From contig CM045734.1 of the NCBI GenBank assembly GCA_024760905.1, positions 41,998,564-42,062,563 on the forward strand: a stretch of DNA of 64,000 nucleotides, given 5' to 3'. The position numbers and the translations under genes were made by a program. Source of the DNA: Plotosus lineatus. Its lineage: Eukaryota > Chordata > Actinopteri > Siluriformes > Plotosidae. Below are positions 12,090-23,541 of the stretch, in pieces. The notes beneath the pieces are model-generated. The model made no database searches. It was given only the letters and a program-made list of their open reading frames with translations, and was not told the DNA's origin. Each line of letters begins with the position of its first letter. Position 1 is the stretch's first letter.

Positions 12090-12148
12090 AAGTTCGTTTA
12101 ATTATTGGAGGTCTAAGAGTTTGGACAGAAACGTGTTGGCCTTCAGCG
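12090..12148 (+). other. ccnh: candidate ccnh 5' UTR exon (3' border only)
   Basis: Because the ATG exon has its own acceptor, a non-coding first exon is expected upstream. The sequence ending cttcagcg|gtgaga at 12148 is the best donor between the putative promoter and exon 1. The start site is not visible, so the left coordinate is arbitrary. Confidence 0.35.
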
Positions 12149-12278
12149 GTGAGATTAGCGGTTACTTCTTGAGAGAGAGAGAGAGAGAGAGAGACACTTA
12201 AATGTACTGAATAAATAACAGGTAATAAAAATTACTTCCCATGTTATACAAGACTATTTATTATATTTTACTCTAGTT

Positions 12279-13221
12279 CAGTGGTTCTCAAATAGTGGGG
12301 CGCGCCCCCTTGCATGATTTCAGGGGAGAGGCGCGTATAACTCTGGGGAACAATCTTTTCTGGAATAGTGTACGAGAATTAATTGTAATTGCACCTCCAC
12401 CCCACTAGTTGGCATTGTAGCTCTCATTGTTGCGCTATAGTGAAGCGGTTTTTCGCACGAACAAACGATATGAAGTACAGTAAAACAAAACCACAACAAA
12501 CAAACAACACAACGGTCAGCACTGTCAGAACTATTCGGCTCCCAGTCCTCCCCAGCAGCTGCCTTAGCCTCTTGATGTTGCTATAACCTCTCCCAGCAAC
12601 TGACGTCCGCGAGGTGCAAGGGAGGTGATGAAGAATTTCTATATTTATTTACAGTACTTACCAAATAAAACATGCCATGATTCGCTGTGGCGACCCCTGA
12701 ATAAGGGGGAAAGCCGAAAGAAGAAGATATTTTGTTACAGCGACATCTAGAGGTTTAGGCAGTGGCTGGGAAGGACTGGGTGCCGAACAGTGCTGACTAA
12801 AAAAAAAAAAACACGGAAAATTTTCAAATAGGAACGAAGAGAAAGCTGGAGAGAGACGGAGATATTAGGACATAAGTTTAATGAGTTTAAATAAGTTAAA
12901 TGAGTTTAAATAAGGATGTATTTTTTTTATTTCAGTGTACTTGGTGCACCTTAAATTGGTGTACTTTAAATCTTTTCTATTACAGATTAGCAATGTAAAC
13001 GAAGTTTTTTATTGTAAGTTGAACGAATATTTGTTTAGTTTTTGTTGTTGTTTGTTTTTAATGCTAATAACGATACAATGTTATGCAGAGGTGTACTAAT
13101 AACAATTTTATAGACAAATGATACTATTTATAATTGCTCGCGAGTTGGCGGGGGTGGGGGGCGTGAAATGTTTTTTTTTCTTCCTAAAGGGGGCGCCACA
13201 GAAAATGACTGAGAAGCACTG
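12279..13221. mobile_element. hAT non-autonomous element
   Basis: Ends CAGTGGTTCTCAA and ..gagaagcactg are imperfect inverted repeats. Flanking 8-mers ctctagtt and ctcaagtc agree at six of eight positions, as expected for an aged hAT duplication. A second copy (39411-39917) shares the interior and right end. A 52-bp RTE/SINE tail sits inside at 12677-12728. Confidence 0.75.
12677..12728 (+). repeat. solo RTE/SINE 3' tail
   Basis: gattcgctgtggcgaccc through gccgaaag and agaagaaga, the shared 3' end of the RTE LINE and family-1 SINE, inserted alone into the hAT element. Confidence 0.7.
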
Positions 13222-13614
13222 CTCAAGTCAAGTAAGGTGTTTGGGATGCAGATAGTATTCATGGATCTTCGCTAGAACAGTGCTCATAGTTTCTGAGCTG
13301 CAGCCTTTAAAGTTTATTGTAATCAGTATATATATATATATATATATATATATCCCAGATCTCCACTATTTTTACTCACCTATTTAGTGAAAATCTGCTA
13401 TTTTTTTCAGCTTCAGGAGTTCTGTGGTCCCTTTGACCCCCCCCCCCCCCCACACACACACACAGCTGAAATATTTAATTTCCTCTATTTCTGAACCTGT
13501 TTCCTCTATCTTTTTCTAAACCTCGATGGGATCCCTGATTATAGTGTATTATTTATACAGTATAATAATAGTAATAGAATTCCTTACTGTTAAAATCCTG
13601 TTTCATCTTTGCAG

Positions 13615-13742
13615 AGACTAAAACCATGTACCACAACAGCTCACAAAGAAAATTTTGGACTTTCAAAAAAGAAGTCAACTTGGAAAATCTGAGACTTGAG
13701 GCCAACCAAAAGTTTCGTACAAAAGCTCTAAGTCTCCAAAAG
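13615..13742 (+). CDS. ccnh: ccnh coding exon 1 (5' UTR part plus codons 1-39)
   Basis: The acceptor tttgcag ends at 13614 and the ATG is at 13626. The exon encodes [13 protein letters not shown] through SLQK and ends aaaag|gtaaga in phase 0. Human Ser5, a reported phosphorylation site, is conserved. Confidence 0.93.
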
Positions 13743-14412
13743 GTAAGAAGGGAAATATATGTAGTAGAATCAAGTCTTTTGCATGTTCTTTTGGTAACAT
13801 TGGTAACCCAGGGTTGAGGCCATTATTAAGACATTATTAATGCCATAGACATGACACCCCCCTCATTCAATAATTAAAATACTCTAGTTTGCAAATAAAA
13901 TGGTTCACCCATGTGGTCAGCACTTATCATCTGCAGAAATTTATTTAGGTTTAAATCTGATTTTCTTAATGGTAACCAGCCCAACTGCTGCACTGCTGCA
14001 TGTGGCCCTTCATAGAAATTACTTGTTGCAGTTGACATTTATGACCATTAGGGGCAGTTCTACCTTTATGTAGCTGAATGGAGATGGGCTTACACTTCCT
14101 CATGATTCTGCAGCATCTGGAAAAGTAGCCTCTTTGCTAAGGGTTGCAAAAGTCCACAAAACGGTGTAAATACTAAGATAACAGAGATGACGTCTTAACA
14201 CAAGGGAAACACACGGAGAACTGAGAATATGCAGGGCACGTTCAGTCTGTCGTTTGTAAACAATGGACGCAGCATCATTATATCATTGCGTCATTATGTC
14301 CGCGTACTACGTAGGTACGTGTAAACTCAAAATTGTACTTTTTTTTGAGAAAAAAAAAACATGAAAGCGAAAAAACGTAAAAAGGATGAACGTAAGTCGG
14401 GGAGCGTGTGTG

Positions 14413-14470
<58 letters not shown>

Positions 14471-16481
14471 GGACATGTAAAGAGGAGGGATAGTGAGTAT
14501 ATTGGTAATAGGATGCTGAGGCTGGAACTACCAGGCAGAAGGCCTAGAGCAGGGGTGCTCAATCCTGCTCCTGGAGATCTACCTTCCAGATGACTTTATC
14601 TCCAACCCTAATGTGGCCCATGTGACATGTAAGACCCAGTCAGGTCTTAAGACATTTCGAAAGTCCCTTGATTGGATGATTGGATGGTTAGGTGGGCATG
14701 ATTAGGGTTGGAGCGAATGCCTTCTGGAAGGTAGATCTCCAGGAGCAGGATTGAGCACCCCTGGCCTAGAGGAAGACCAAAGAGACGATTCATGGATGTG
14801 GTGAAGGAGGACATGAAGGTCGTTGGTGTAAGAGAAGATGCAAAGGATAGGGTGAGATGGAGGCAGATGATTCGCTGTGGCGACCCCTGAAGGGAAAAGC
14901 CGAAAGGAAAAGAAGAAGAAGCCAATAAGTATTGGGCAATGTAAATACATGCAAGTTCACCCATTTAAAAAGATAAGAGCGGTTTGTAATTTTCATCATA
15001 GGTACACATCAAGTTTGAGAGACAGAATGTAAAAGAAATCCAAGAAATCACATTGTATGATTTTTAAACAATTTATTTGTGAAAATGGGAGGCCAATAAG
15101 TATTGGGCAGCTAGAAAACAAACATTATTTCAGCCCCCACTCGTTAACAGTATGAATGACACCTGTTTGAACTGATTAGATAAATAAGAGACACCTTCAA
15201 ACCTGCACACACCTTCAAACTGTCAGACTGCAGTCTTCACCATGACCAAGACCAGAGAGCTTCCCAAAGACACCAGAGATAAAATTGTACAACTGCACAA
15301 AGCTGAGATGAGTCAAACTGCAATTGGTAAACAACTTTGTGAGAAAAGATCAACAGTTGGAAACATTATTAGAAAATGGAAGAAGTATAATATCACTGAC
15401 AACCTCCCTAGGAGTGGCGCTTCATTCAAGATCTCACCTCGTGGGGTTCAAAGGATCCTGAGAACAGTCAGTAATCAGCCCAGAACTACAGGTCAATGAT
15501 TTGAAGACGGCAGGAACCACCGTCACAAAGATGACAATAACTAACACACTACGTCGTCATGAGATGAAATCCTGTATTGCCTGCATAGTAAGGTTCCCCT
15601 ACTAAACAAAAAACATGTAAAGGCCTGTCTGAAATATGCTAAAGACCACCTGGACGATCCAGAGGAGGATTGGGAGAATGCGATGTGGTCAGATGAGACC
15701 AAAATTGAACTTTTTGGTTTAAACAGCACTCGCTGTGTTTGGAGGAAGAAGAATGCTGAGTTGCATCCCAAGAACACCATACCTACTGTCAAGCATGGTG
15801 GTGGACACATCATGCTTTGGGGATGCTTTTCTGCAAAAGGGACAGGAAGACTGCACCATATCAATGGCAACATGAATGGGGCCATGTATTGTGACATTTT
15901 GGGTAAAAACCTCCTTCCCTCGGTCAGAGCATTAAAGATGAAACATGGCTGGGTCTTCCAGCATGATAACGATCCAAAGCACACAGCCAAGAAAACCAAG
16001 GAGTGGCTCTGTAAAAAGCATATCAAGGTTCTGGAGTGGCCTAGCCAGTCTCCAGACCTCAACCCAATCGAAAACCTGTGGAGGGAGTTAAAACTTTGAT
16101 TTGCCAAGTGACAGCCCTCAAACATCACAGCTCGAGAGAAGATCTGTGCAGAGGAGTGGGACAAAATACCAACTAAAGTGTGTGTAGACCTGGTCAAGAA
16201 CTACAGGAACCATATGACCTCTATCATTGCCAACCAAGGCTACATTACATAGTATTAAAAGTAACTTTTACAGGCTTCCCAATACTTATTGGCCTCCCAT
16301 TTTAACAAATAAATTGTTTAAAAATCATACAATGTGATTTCCTGGATTTTTTTTGTACATTCTGTCTCTTAAGCTGGATGTGTACCTATGATGAAAATTA
16401 CAAACCTCTCTTATCTTTTTAAATGGGTGAACTTGCACATTTTTACATTGCCCAATACTTATTGGCCCCACTGTGTATGTG

Positions 16482-16557
<76 letters not shown>

Positions 16558-19500
16558 CACACACACACACATTAGTCCTTCTCAAAAAATTAGCATATTG
16601 TGATAAAGTTAATTATTTTCTGTAATGTACTGATAAAAATGAAACTTTCATATATTTTAGATTCATTGCACACCAACTGAAATATTTCCGGTCTTTTATT
16701 GTTTTAATACTGATGATTTTGGCATACAGCTCATGAAAACCCAAAATTCCTATCTCAAAAAATTAGCATATTTCTTCCGACTAATAAAAAAGTGTTTTTA
16801 ATACAAAAAAAGTCAACCTTCAAATAATTATGTTCAGTTATGCGCTCAATACTTGGTCGGGAATCTTTTTGCAGAAATGACTGCTTCAATGCGGCGTGGC
16901 ATGGAGACAATCAGCCTGTGGCACTGCTGAGGTGTTATGGAGGCCCAGGATGCTTCAATAGCGGCCTTAAGCTCATCCACAGTGTTGGGTCTGGTGTATC
17001 TCAACTTTCTCTTCACAATATCCCACAGATTCTCTATGGGCTTCAGGTCAGGAGAGTTGGCAGGCCAATTGAGCACAGTAATACCATGATCAGTAAACCA
17101 TTTAGCAGTGGTTTTGGCACTGTGAGCAGGTGCCAGGTCGTGCTGAAAAATGAAATCATCTCCATAAAGCTTTTCAGCAGATGGAAGCATGAAGTGCTCC
17201 AAAATCGCCTGATAGCTAGCTGCATTGACCCCGCCCTTGATAAAACACAGTGGACCAACACCAGCAGCTGACATGGCACCCCAGACCATCACTGACTGTG
17301 GATACTTGACACCGGACTTCAGGCATTTTGGCATTTCCTTCTCCCCAGTCTTCCTCCAGACTCTGGCTCCTTGAATTCCGAATGACATGCAAAATTTGCT
17401 TTCATCCGAAAAAAGTACTTTGGACCACTGAGCAACAGTCCAGTGCTGCTTCTCTGTAGCCCAGGTCAGGCGCTTCTGCCGCCGTTTTTGGTTCAAAAGT
17501 GGCTTGACCTGGGGAATGCGGCACCTGTAGCCCATTTCCTGCACACGTCTGTGCACGGTGGCTCTGGATGTTTCTACTCCAGACTCAGTCCACTGCTTCC
17601 ACAGGTCCCCCAATGTCTGGAATCGGCCCTTCTCCACAATCTTCCTCAGGGTCCGGTCACCTCTTCTGGTTGTGCAGAGTTTTCTGCCACACTTTTTCCT
17701 TCCCACAGACGTCCCACTGAGGTGTCTTGATACAGCACTCTGGGAACAGCCTATTCACTCAGAGATTTCTTTCTGTGTCTTACCCTCTTGCTTGAGGGTG
17801 TCAATGATGGCCTTCTGGACAGCAGTCAGGTCGGCAGTCTTACCCATGATTGCGGTTTTGAGTAATGAACCAGGCTGGGAGTTTTTAAAAGCCTCAGGAA
17901 TCTTTTGCAGGTGTTGAGTTAATTGGTTGATTCAGATGATTAGGTTAATAGCTCGTTTAGACTACCTTTTCATGATATGCTAATTTTTTGAGAAGGACTA
18001 GTATATACAGGAATCCCTCGCTACTTCGTGCTTCAATTCATGCGGCATCAGTGCATCACTTTTTTTTTTTTAATATACATATAAATATTTCTCAAATTAT
18101 AAAATAAAGGAATTAAGGAAGAATAGGGGAAAAAGTTAAGGAAAATGCCACAAAAACAAGGCCAATTATACAAAAAAACCCCAAAACAAACCAAACCCTG
18201 AAACAAACACACACAAAAAAAAAAACCCAATCCAAAATCTCCCATCAAAACTAGTTACAAGGGCAGTGGTGGTCTAGTGGTATAAGGCGCCGGATCGCTG
18301 ATCCAAAGGTTGGGGGTTCGAGTCCCACTCTCCACAAGGTTGTCACTGTCCTCCCAGTGCAGCTAACTGGGTTATCAAAGGCCAGCCATGTCTCTCACTG
18401 TCTATGGTGTGAGGCATGTAAAAGAACCATTGCTGACTTTCGACAAGAGTAGGCTGCAAAGCCGTCGGCGTTGGCCTGGCGAGCTGTCCAGGGTGTACTC
18501 TGCCCTCGCCCTGAGTTGGCTGGGATGGGCACCAGCCTCCCCGCGACCCTAATTAGGATGAAGCGGTTACAGAAAATGAACTGAACTGAAAACTAGTTAC
18601 ATTGTTGCATTTGTGACATCAGTAACTTTTAGCCCAATCCAAAATGCAGGAGACAGAGTAGGATGAACACAGAGAGACTGTATTGTTACAGGGGAGGCAC
18701 TTAAAGGTACCCAAAATTGACAGCGTTTAAAAAAAGATCCACCATACCATATTATTAACTTTTAAACATTGCGTGATGTCGGTAGTTTATGTATAAGTCC
18801 ACATTTCCTCTTCTTCTGTATGACATTCCTTGCTCACAAAGGTTCAGCGCGCGGACATGTTGGCTTTTTTTCAGTGACGTCAAAGGTCATTGTGACGTAA
18901 CATCGTTGACGGTCAGATCGCCAATTGCAGAATGTCAGTATATTTTCCTCAAGCAATTCATGTTCTTTACAACAATAGCACTCCTGATCGGTTTTTTGAC
19001 GCACGCATTTCCCACAAGAGCACCAAATATTTGCTGGTTGTTTGCTTCGATTTTCCTGTGTAAGAGCTTCTGCCGACTCTCCAATATCGTCCTCCGAGTC
19101 ATCACTTTCCTGGTCCGATTTCACTAAATGTGGATAGTCTTTCTTCAGTGGTTCATATAAATAACCTTCTAATCCTTCTACGACATTGTCTTCGTCCATG
19201 GTTTAATAAAAAAAAAAAAAAAAAAACACTATAATGTCTGTTTTTTCCAAGTTTCCGTAAGCTTATGTGTGTCGTTGTGTCAGGTATATATATAGCCATA
19301 GCTTTACATTGCAATCTCGCAGTTCCGGTGGAGGCTTTGTCAACGATGTGATGTCACAGGAAATGCGATGCTGCAAAACTCCTGTGCTCTGAAACGTGAT
19401 GTTAGTGAAGCCCTTAAATCGCTTAAAGCTGGTTTGTGAGAGAATATAATAAACGCCTATACACAATAAATCAAATTGGGTATATGAGGGCTTTCACTAC

Positions 19501-20007
19501 AGGTAGCCTTTAAGCAAGGGGGAAACGCAGCCACGGCGAGTGACGAGGAGAAACACGAAAACTTTAGATACAGGGAACTACAGGGCGGGAACTGGTTGAG
19601 CGTGGAGCTGAAACCAGGAGCCAGAGAGATCACAGGGAAACAGGGGCATGAAGAGGGACAATCTTCTAGCACTGGGATGAGCATGCTGCTCGTCTTTATG
19701 GCACGGTAGATTGGTGAGTAGGATCAGGTGTGTGCATTGCGATCCGCTCACATATGTCAGCCACGCCCCTCTGCCAGAGCCTAATCAAATAATACAAGTG
19801 TACCGCAGGATAATGTTGAATAATATTGACTACTTATATTTATGGTATATCTTTCTATAGATTTTATTCAATTTCTATTTCTTGTTCTTCAATTTCATTT
19901 CACTTTCGACCTCGGACAGCCCTGTTCCTATGTCCGGATGTTCATAAAACAAATGTTTGTAAGTAGGGTGGTGTCTGTATGTGTGTGTGTATATGTGTAT
20001 GTGTGTA

Positions 20008-20044
<37 letters not shown>

Positions 20045-23000
20045 CATGGGTAATCTGCCGCAATCATGGGTAAGACTGCCGACCTGACTGGATGAAATAT
20101 GCTAATTTTTTGAGATAGGAATTTTTGGCTGAATGCCAAAAATCATCAGTATTAAAACAATAAAACACCTGACATATTTCAGTTGGTGTGCAATGAATCT
20201 AAAATATTTGAAAGTTTAATTTTTATCAGTACATTACAGAAAATAATGAACTTTATCACAATATGCAAATTTTTTGAGAAGGACTATGCTTTGTGTCTTT
20301 GCTCTGTTTTAACAGCCTGGAATAAGTGAGTCCATATTTCTTGATCTCCATGAAGAGAAAGTGATTTTTAGACACTACGAGAAGAGATTGCTTGACTTCT
20401 GCTCAGTGTTTAAACCTGCGATGCCCAAGTCTGTCGTGGTAATTATTAAATCTGCCTTTCACTCACCAGAGCTGAGTCACATCACGCAAGTTCTGAACAA
20501 GTCTTTCTGCTTTACACTGTTCATACGGTATTATTTTCTGTCAGCTCATTATTGAATCATCTATTCAACCACTATTGTGTGTATATATTAATTTATATTT
20601 GAACATTTGTTTGGGACCTAACAATTAAATTAATGATCTAAAATTGGAATTCTTGTATGGTTTAGGGCACAGCTTGTATGTATTTCCGAAGATTTTATTT
20701 AAACAACTCCTTGATGGAATACCACCCAAGGATAATAATGTAAGTATTATAATTAACAACTGTACATTGATTAAAAATAAGGACAAAAACACTGCATGCT
20801 TTTATCATGCTTAAAATATGTCAAAATATTGGTTTAGTTTCTTTTGTTTTCTCATGGAGTACATACTGAAACAGTTGTTTGTTTTTCGGACTCAGTGAAT
20901 GCAGATGAATAAACTATTTCGTAATATCCACCTTATCGCTGATGAAGAATTGTTGATTAGATCTTATTTAAAATTTATACCCTGTAAAATGGTCAAAGAC
21001 AAAAATTCATGATAGAAGTTATAAATGATATATAAAGAATTATGAATAGGAATGTTCGAGAAGATATTATTGTTGGATAATTAGGACATCTTAATTATTT
21101 TGAGTGATATTTATTTTTTCCAGGTAATGCAGTAAAGGGTGCCAGTAATCCTGGAGTTGACTGTAATTTGCCGTGTTGAAGCAAAAATAATTTGTTAATT
21201 GTTTGTTTCTTGTTCTTTCTTTCAAAGACTCGATTACATGTTTTTTTCCAAACCACAGTTTATGAAATAAAATCTGTGGATTGTTAGCTGCTCTGCTCGT
21301 CTCTTGTCCCCTGCAGGTTGACATGCGTATACCTATCGTGTAAGGTGGATGAGTTCAATGTTTCCAGCATTCAGTTTGTGGGGAATCTTCAGGACAATCC
21401 AGCAGCTCAGGAGAGAGCACTGGAGCAGATTTTGGAGTACGAGCTGCTCCTCATCCAGCAGCTGAACTTCCACCTGGTCATACATAACCCATATCGGCCA
21501 CTCGAAGGCTTTCTCATAGACTTGAAGGTAAAACATGCCGTACTAGAGGGGCACTCAGAGTACAAGGCACTTTTGAAAGACACAAATTATTAAAACTTCA
21601 CATATTTATGTCTAAATGTCTCCCCATGTCGGATTTTTTGAGATTTCTAGATTTTATTATTTTTTTTTTAATGTGATCATCACGGACATTATTTGATGAA
21701 AAGCTTGTACATGCTTGGCCATGCATATGCATAAATTTTGGCTAATCCTAACTCAATTTTCTGTTAAAATTACTTCCACATCTCTGGGAAGAGGGGCAGT
21801 GGTGGTCTAGTGGTATAGGGTGCTGGATCGCCGATCCAAAGGCTGGGGTTCGAGTCCCACTCTCCACAAGGTTGTGACGTTGCCCCCAGTGCAGCTGACT
21901 GGGTTATCAAAAGCCAGCCATGTCTCCCCCTGTCTATGGCATGAGGCATGTAAAAGAACCATTGCTGACTTTCGTAAAGAGTAGGCTGCAAAGCCGTTGG
22001 CGTGTTTCCGCCCTGCGATGGCCTGGCGAGCTCTCCAGGGTGTACTCTGCCCTCGCCCGAAGTTGGCTGGGATGGGCACCAGCCTCCCCGCGACCCAAAT
22101 TAGGATTAAACGGTTACAGAAAATGAACTGAACCTCTAGGAAGCCTTTCCACTGAAATCTGAAGCATAGCTGTGGGATATGTGTTTTCGATCAGTGACAA
22201 GCATCAGTGAGGTCAGGCGTTGGTATCAGGTGAAGACACCGTTTCAAATAAGAACGTTGACCACAGTGGTCCAGACACTCTTGCCAAAAGGGCCATTTTC
22301 TAACATGCCAATTTATAACAGGCATAGCAATTTTGAAAGCCCCAGCTTCAGAGTGTGGAAAGTAAATGTCGGGAAACCTAACGTACAATTTTACCTCTTT
22401 GACCTTAAAAAGTAGGTCACGGTCACTCACACACAATCTCACTCTCGTACTCACGAGCCGACATATCAACTTTGAAAACCTCAGCTTCTGCGCGTGGCAG
22501 GTAAATTCATGGAAGCTAAAGTGTGAAGAACAGATGGATGGACAGAACCCATTAGTGTCGCTCCTAAAGCCACTTTGTGGGCGGGGAGATAAGAAAAAAA
22601 GTTTCAGGAACTCCACATCACTCTTTGTAAAACCTAACGCCTCAGATCCCGTTGTTGTGCCAGTGCAACAGCTGGCTGGCATGTTTATTAAACTAACGAT
22701 TATTTTAATAATCGATGAAACGATCAATTATTCTTTTCTTCGTTTAATCAAAGAGCACAAACATTTTTAAATTTCCATTTCTATGTTCAAAAAATAGCCT
22801 ATTTGTTTTCAAATTGCAAATCCATATGTGAGTAAGACAGTGTATATCTAATCATCTGTTATTTCTGTGATAGGTAGTTAATCCTAGTTATATGCCGTTA
22901 TTATTTATTAATATAATTTTATACATGCAATAGCTAATAATTTCATGCCTTTTGGTTCTCAAACACTGACTTAATTTTAGATAATTTTGTTTCAAGCTTA

Positions 23001-23474
23001 AATTTATTTTTATAAATTAAAATTCATTTATTTAAATTTTCATGCAAATTGTGTTTTCTGAAGAATCAGCAGAGGTGTTTTGTTCTACACTATTAGTTTT
23101 GCCACATTGCTAACTAATCATGAAAGGTCTATTGCTTCTATAAATAATACAGCAATTTCTCAGCACTCAGCATGAGTTTCTAATGCTAACGTAAACAATT
23201 ATTAAATGCTAATGAAGAGAGCATGACAAACAACCTTAACATTTCAAATAGTTCAATGAACTTTGGCAATCGTACAACATTTCGGCTGTGCTGGGAACAT
23301 GACAGCTGGCATCTTGACTTGCCGGACCTACTTTAGATCACGTGACAAGAAAACACACTTGTGTATTACTACTCGTACCTCATTAGCTGCCCAGGCTGGG
23401 TGCCGAGTTTAGTTTTCAATGAATGGAAATGGCGGAATGAGCCGATTCATTGCATTGTGAGCTTTCGTAATAAA

Positions 23475-23541
<67 letters not shown>

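Larger units (their letters stand above)
11630..12148. promoter_or_regulatory. putative divergent promoter of the CENP-B-like gene and ccnh
   Basis: This interval separates the start codon of the minus-strand CENP-B-like ORF from a likely ccnh 5' non-coding exon. It contains CCAAT boxes at 11709-11713 (as ATTGG), 11740-11744 and 11773-11777, an ETS-like acttccgg near 11680 and a CRE-like TGACGTG at 11815-11821. No clear repeat is seen in it. Promoter activity is inferred from position and motifs only. Confidence 0.5.

Noticed and set aside
15541..16197. 218-codon minus-strand ORF
   Set aside because: Antisense shadow of the Tc1 element A transposase.
18789..19127. 112-codon plus-strand ORF
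   Set aside because: Opposite strand of the P2X7-like ORF, no motif of its own.
22191..22727. 178-codon minus-strand ORF
   Set aside because: No recognisable domain; overlaps an unclassified repeat with internal duplication.
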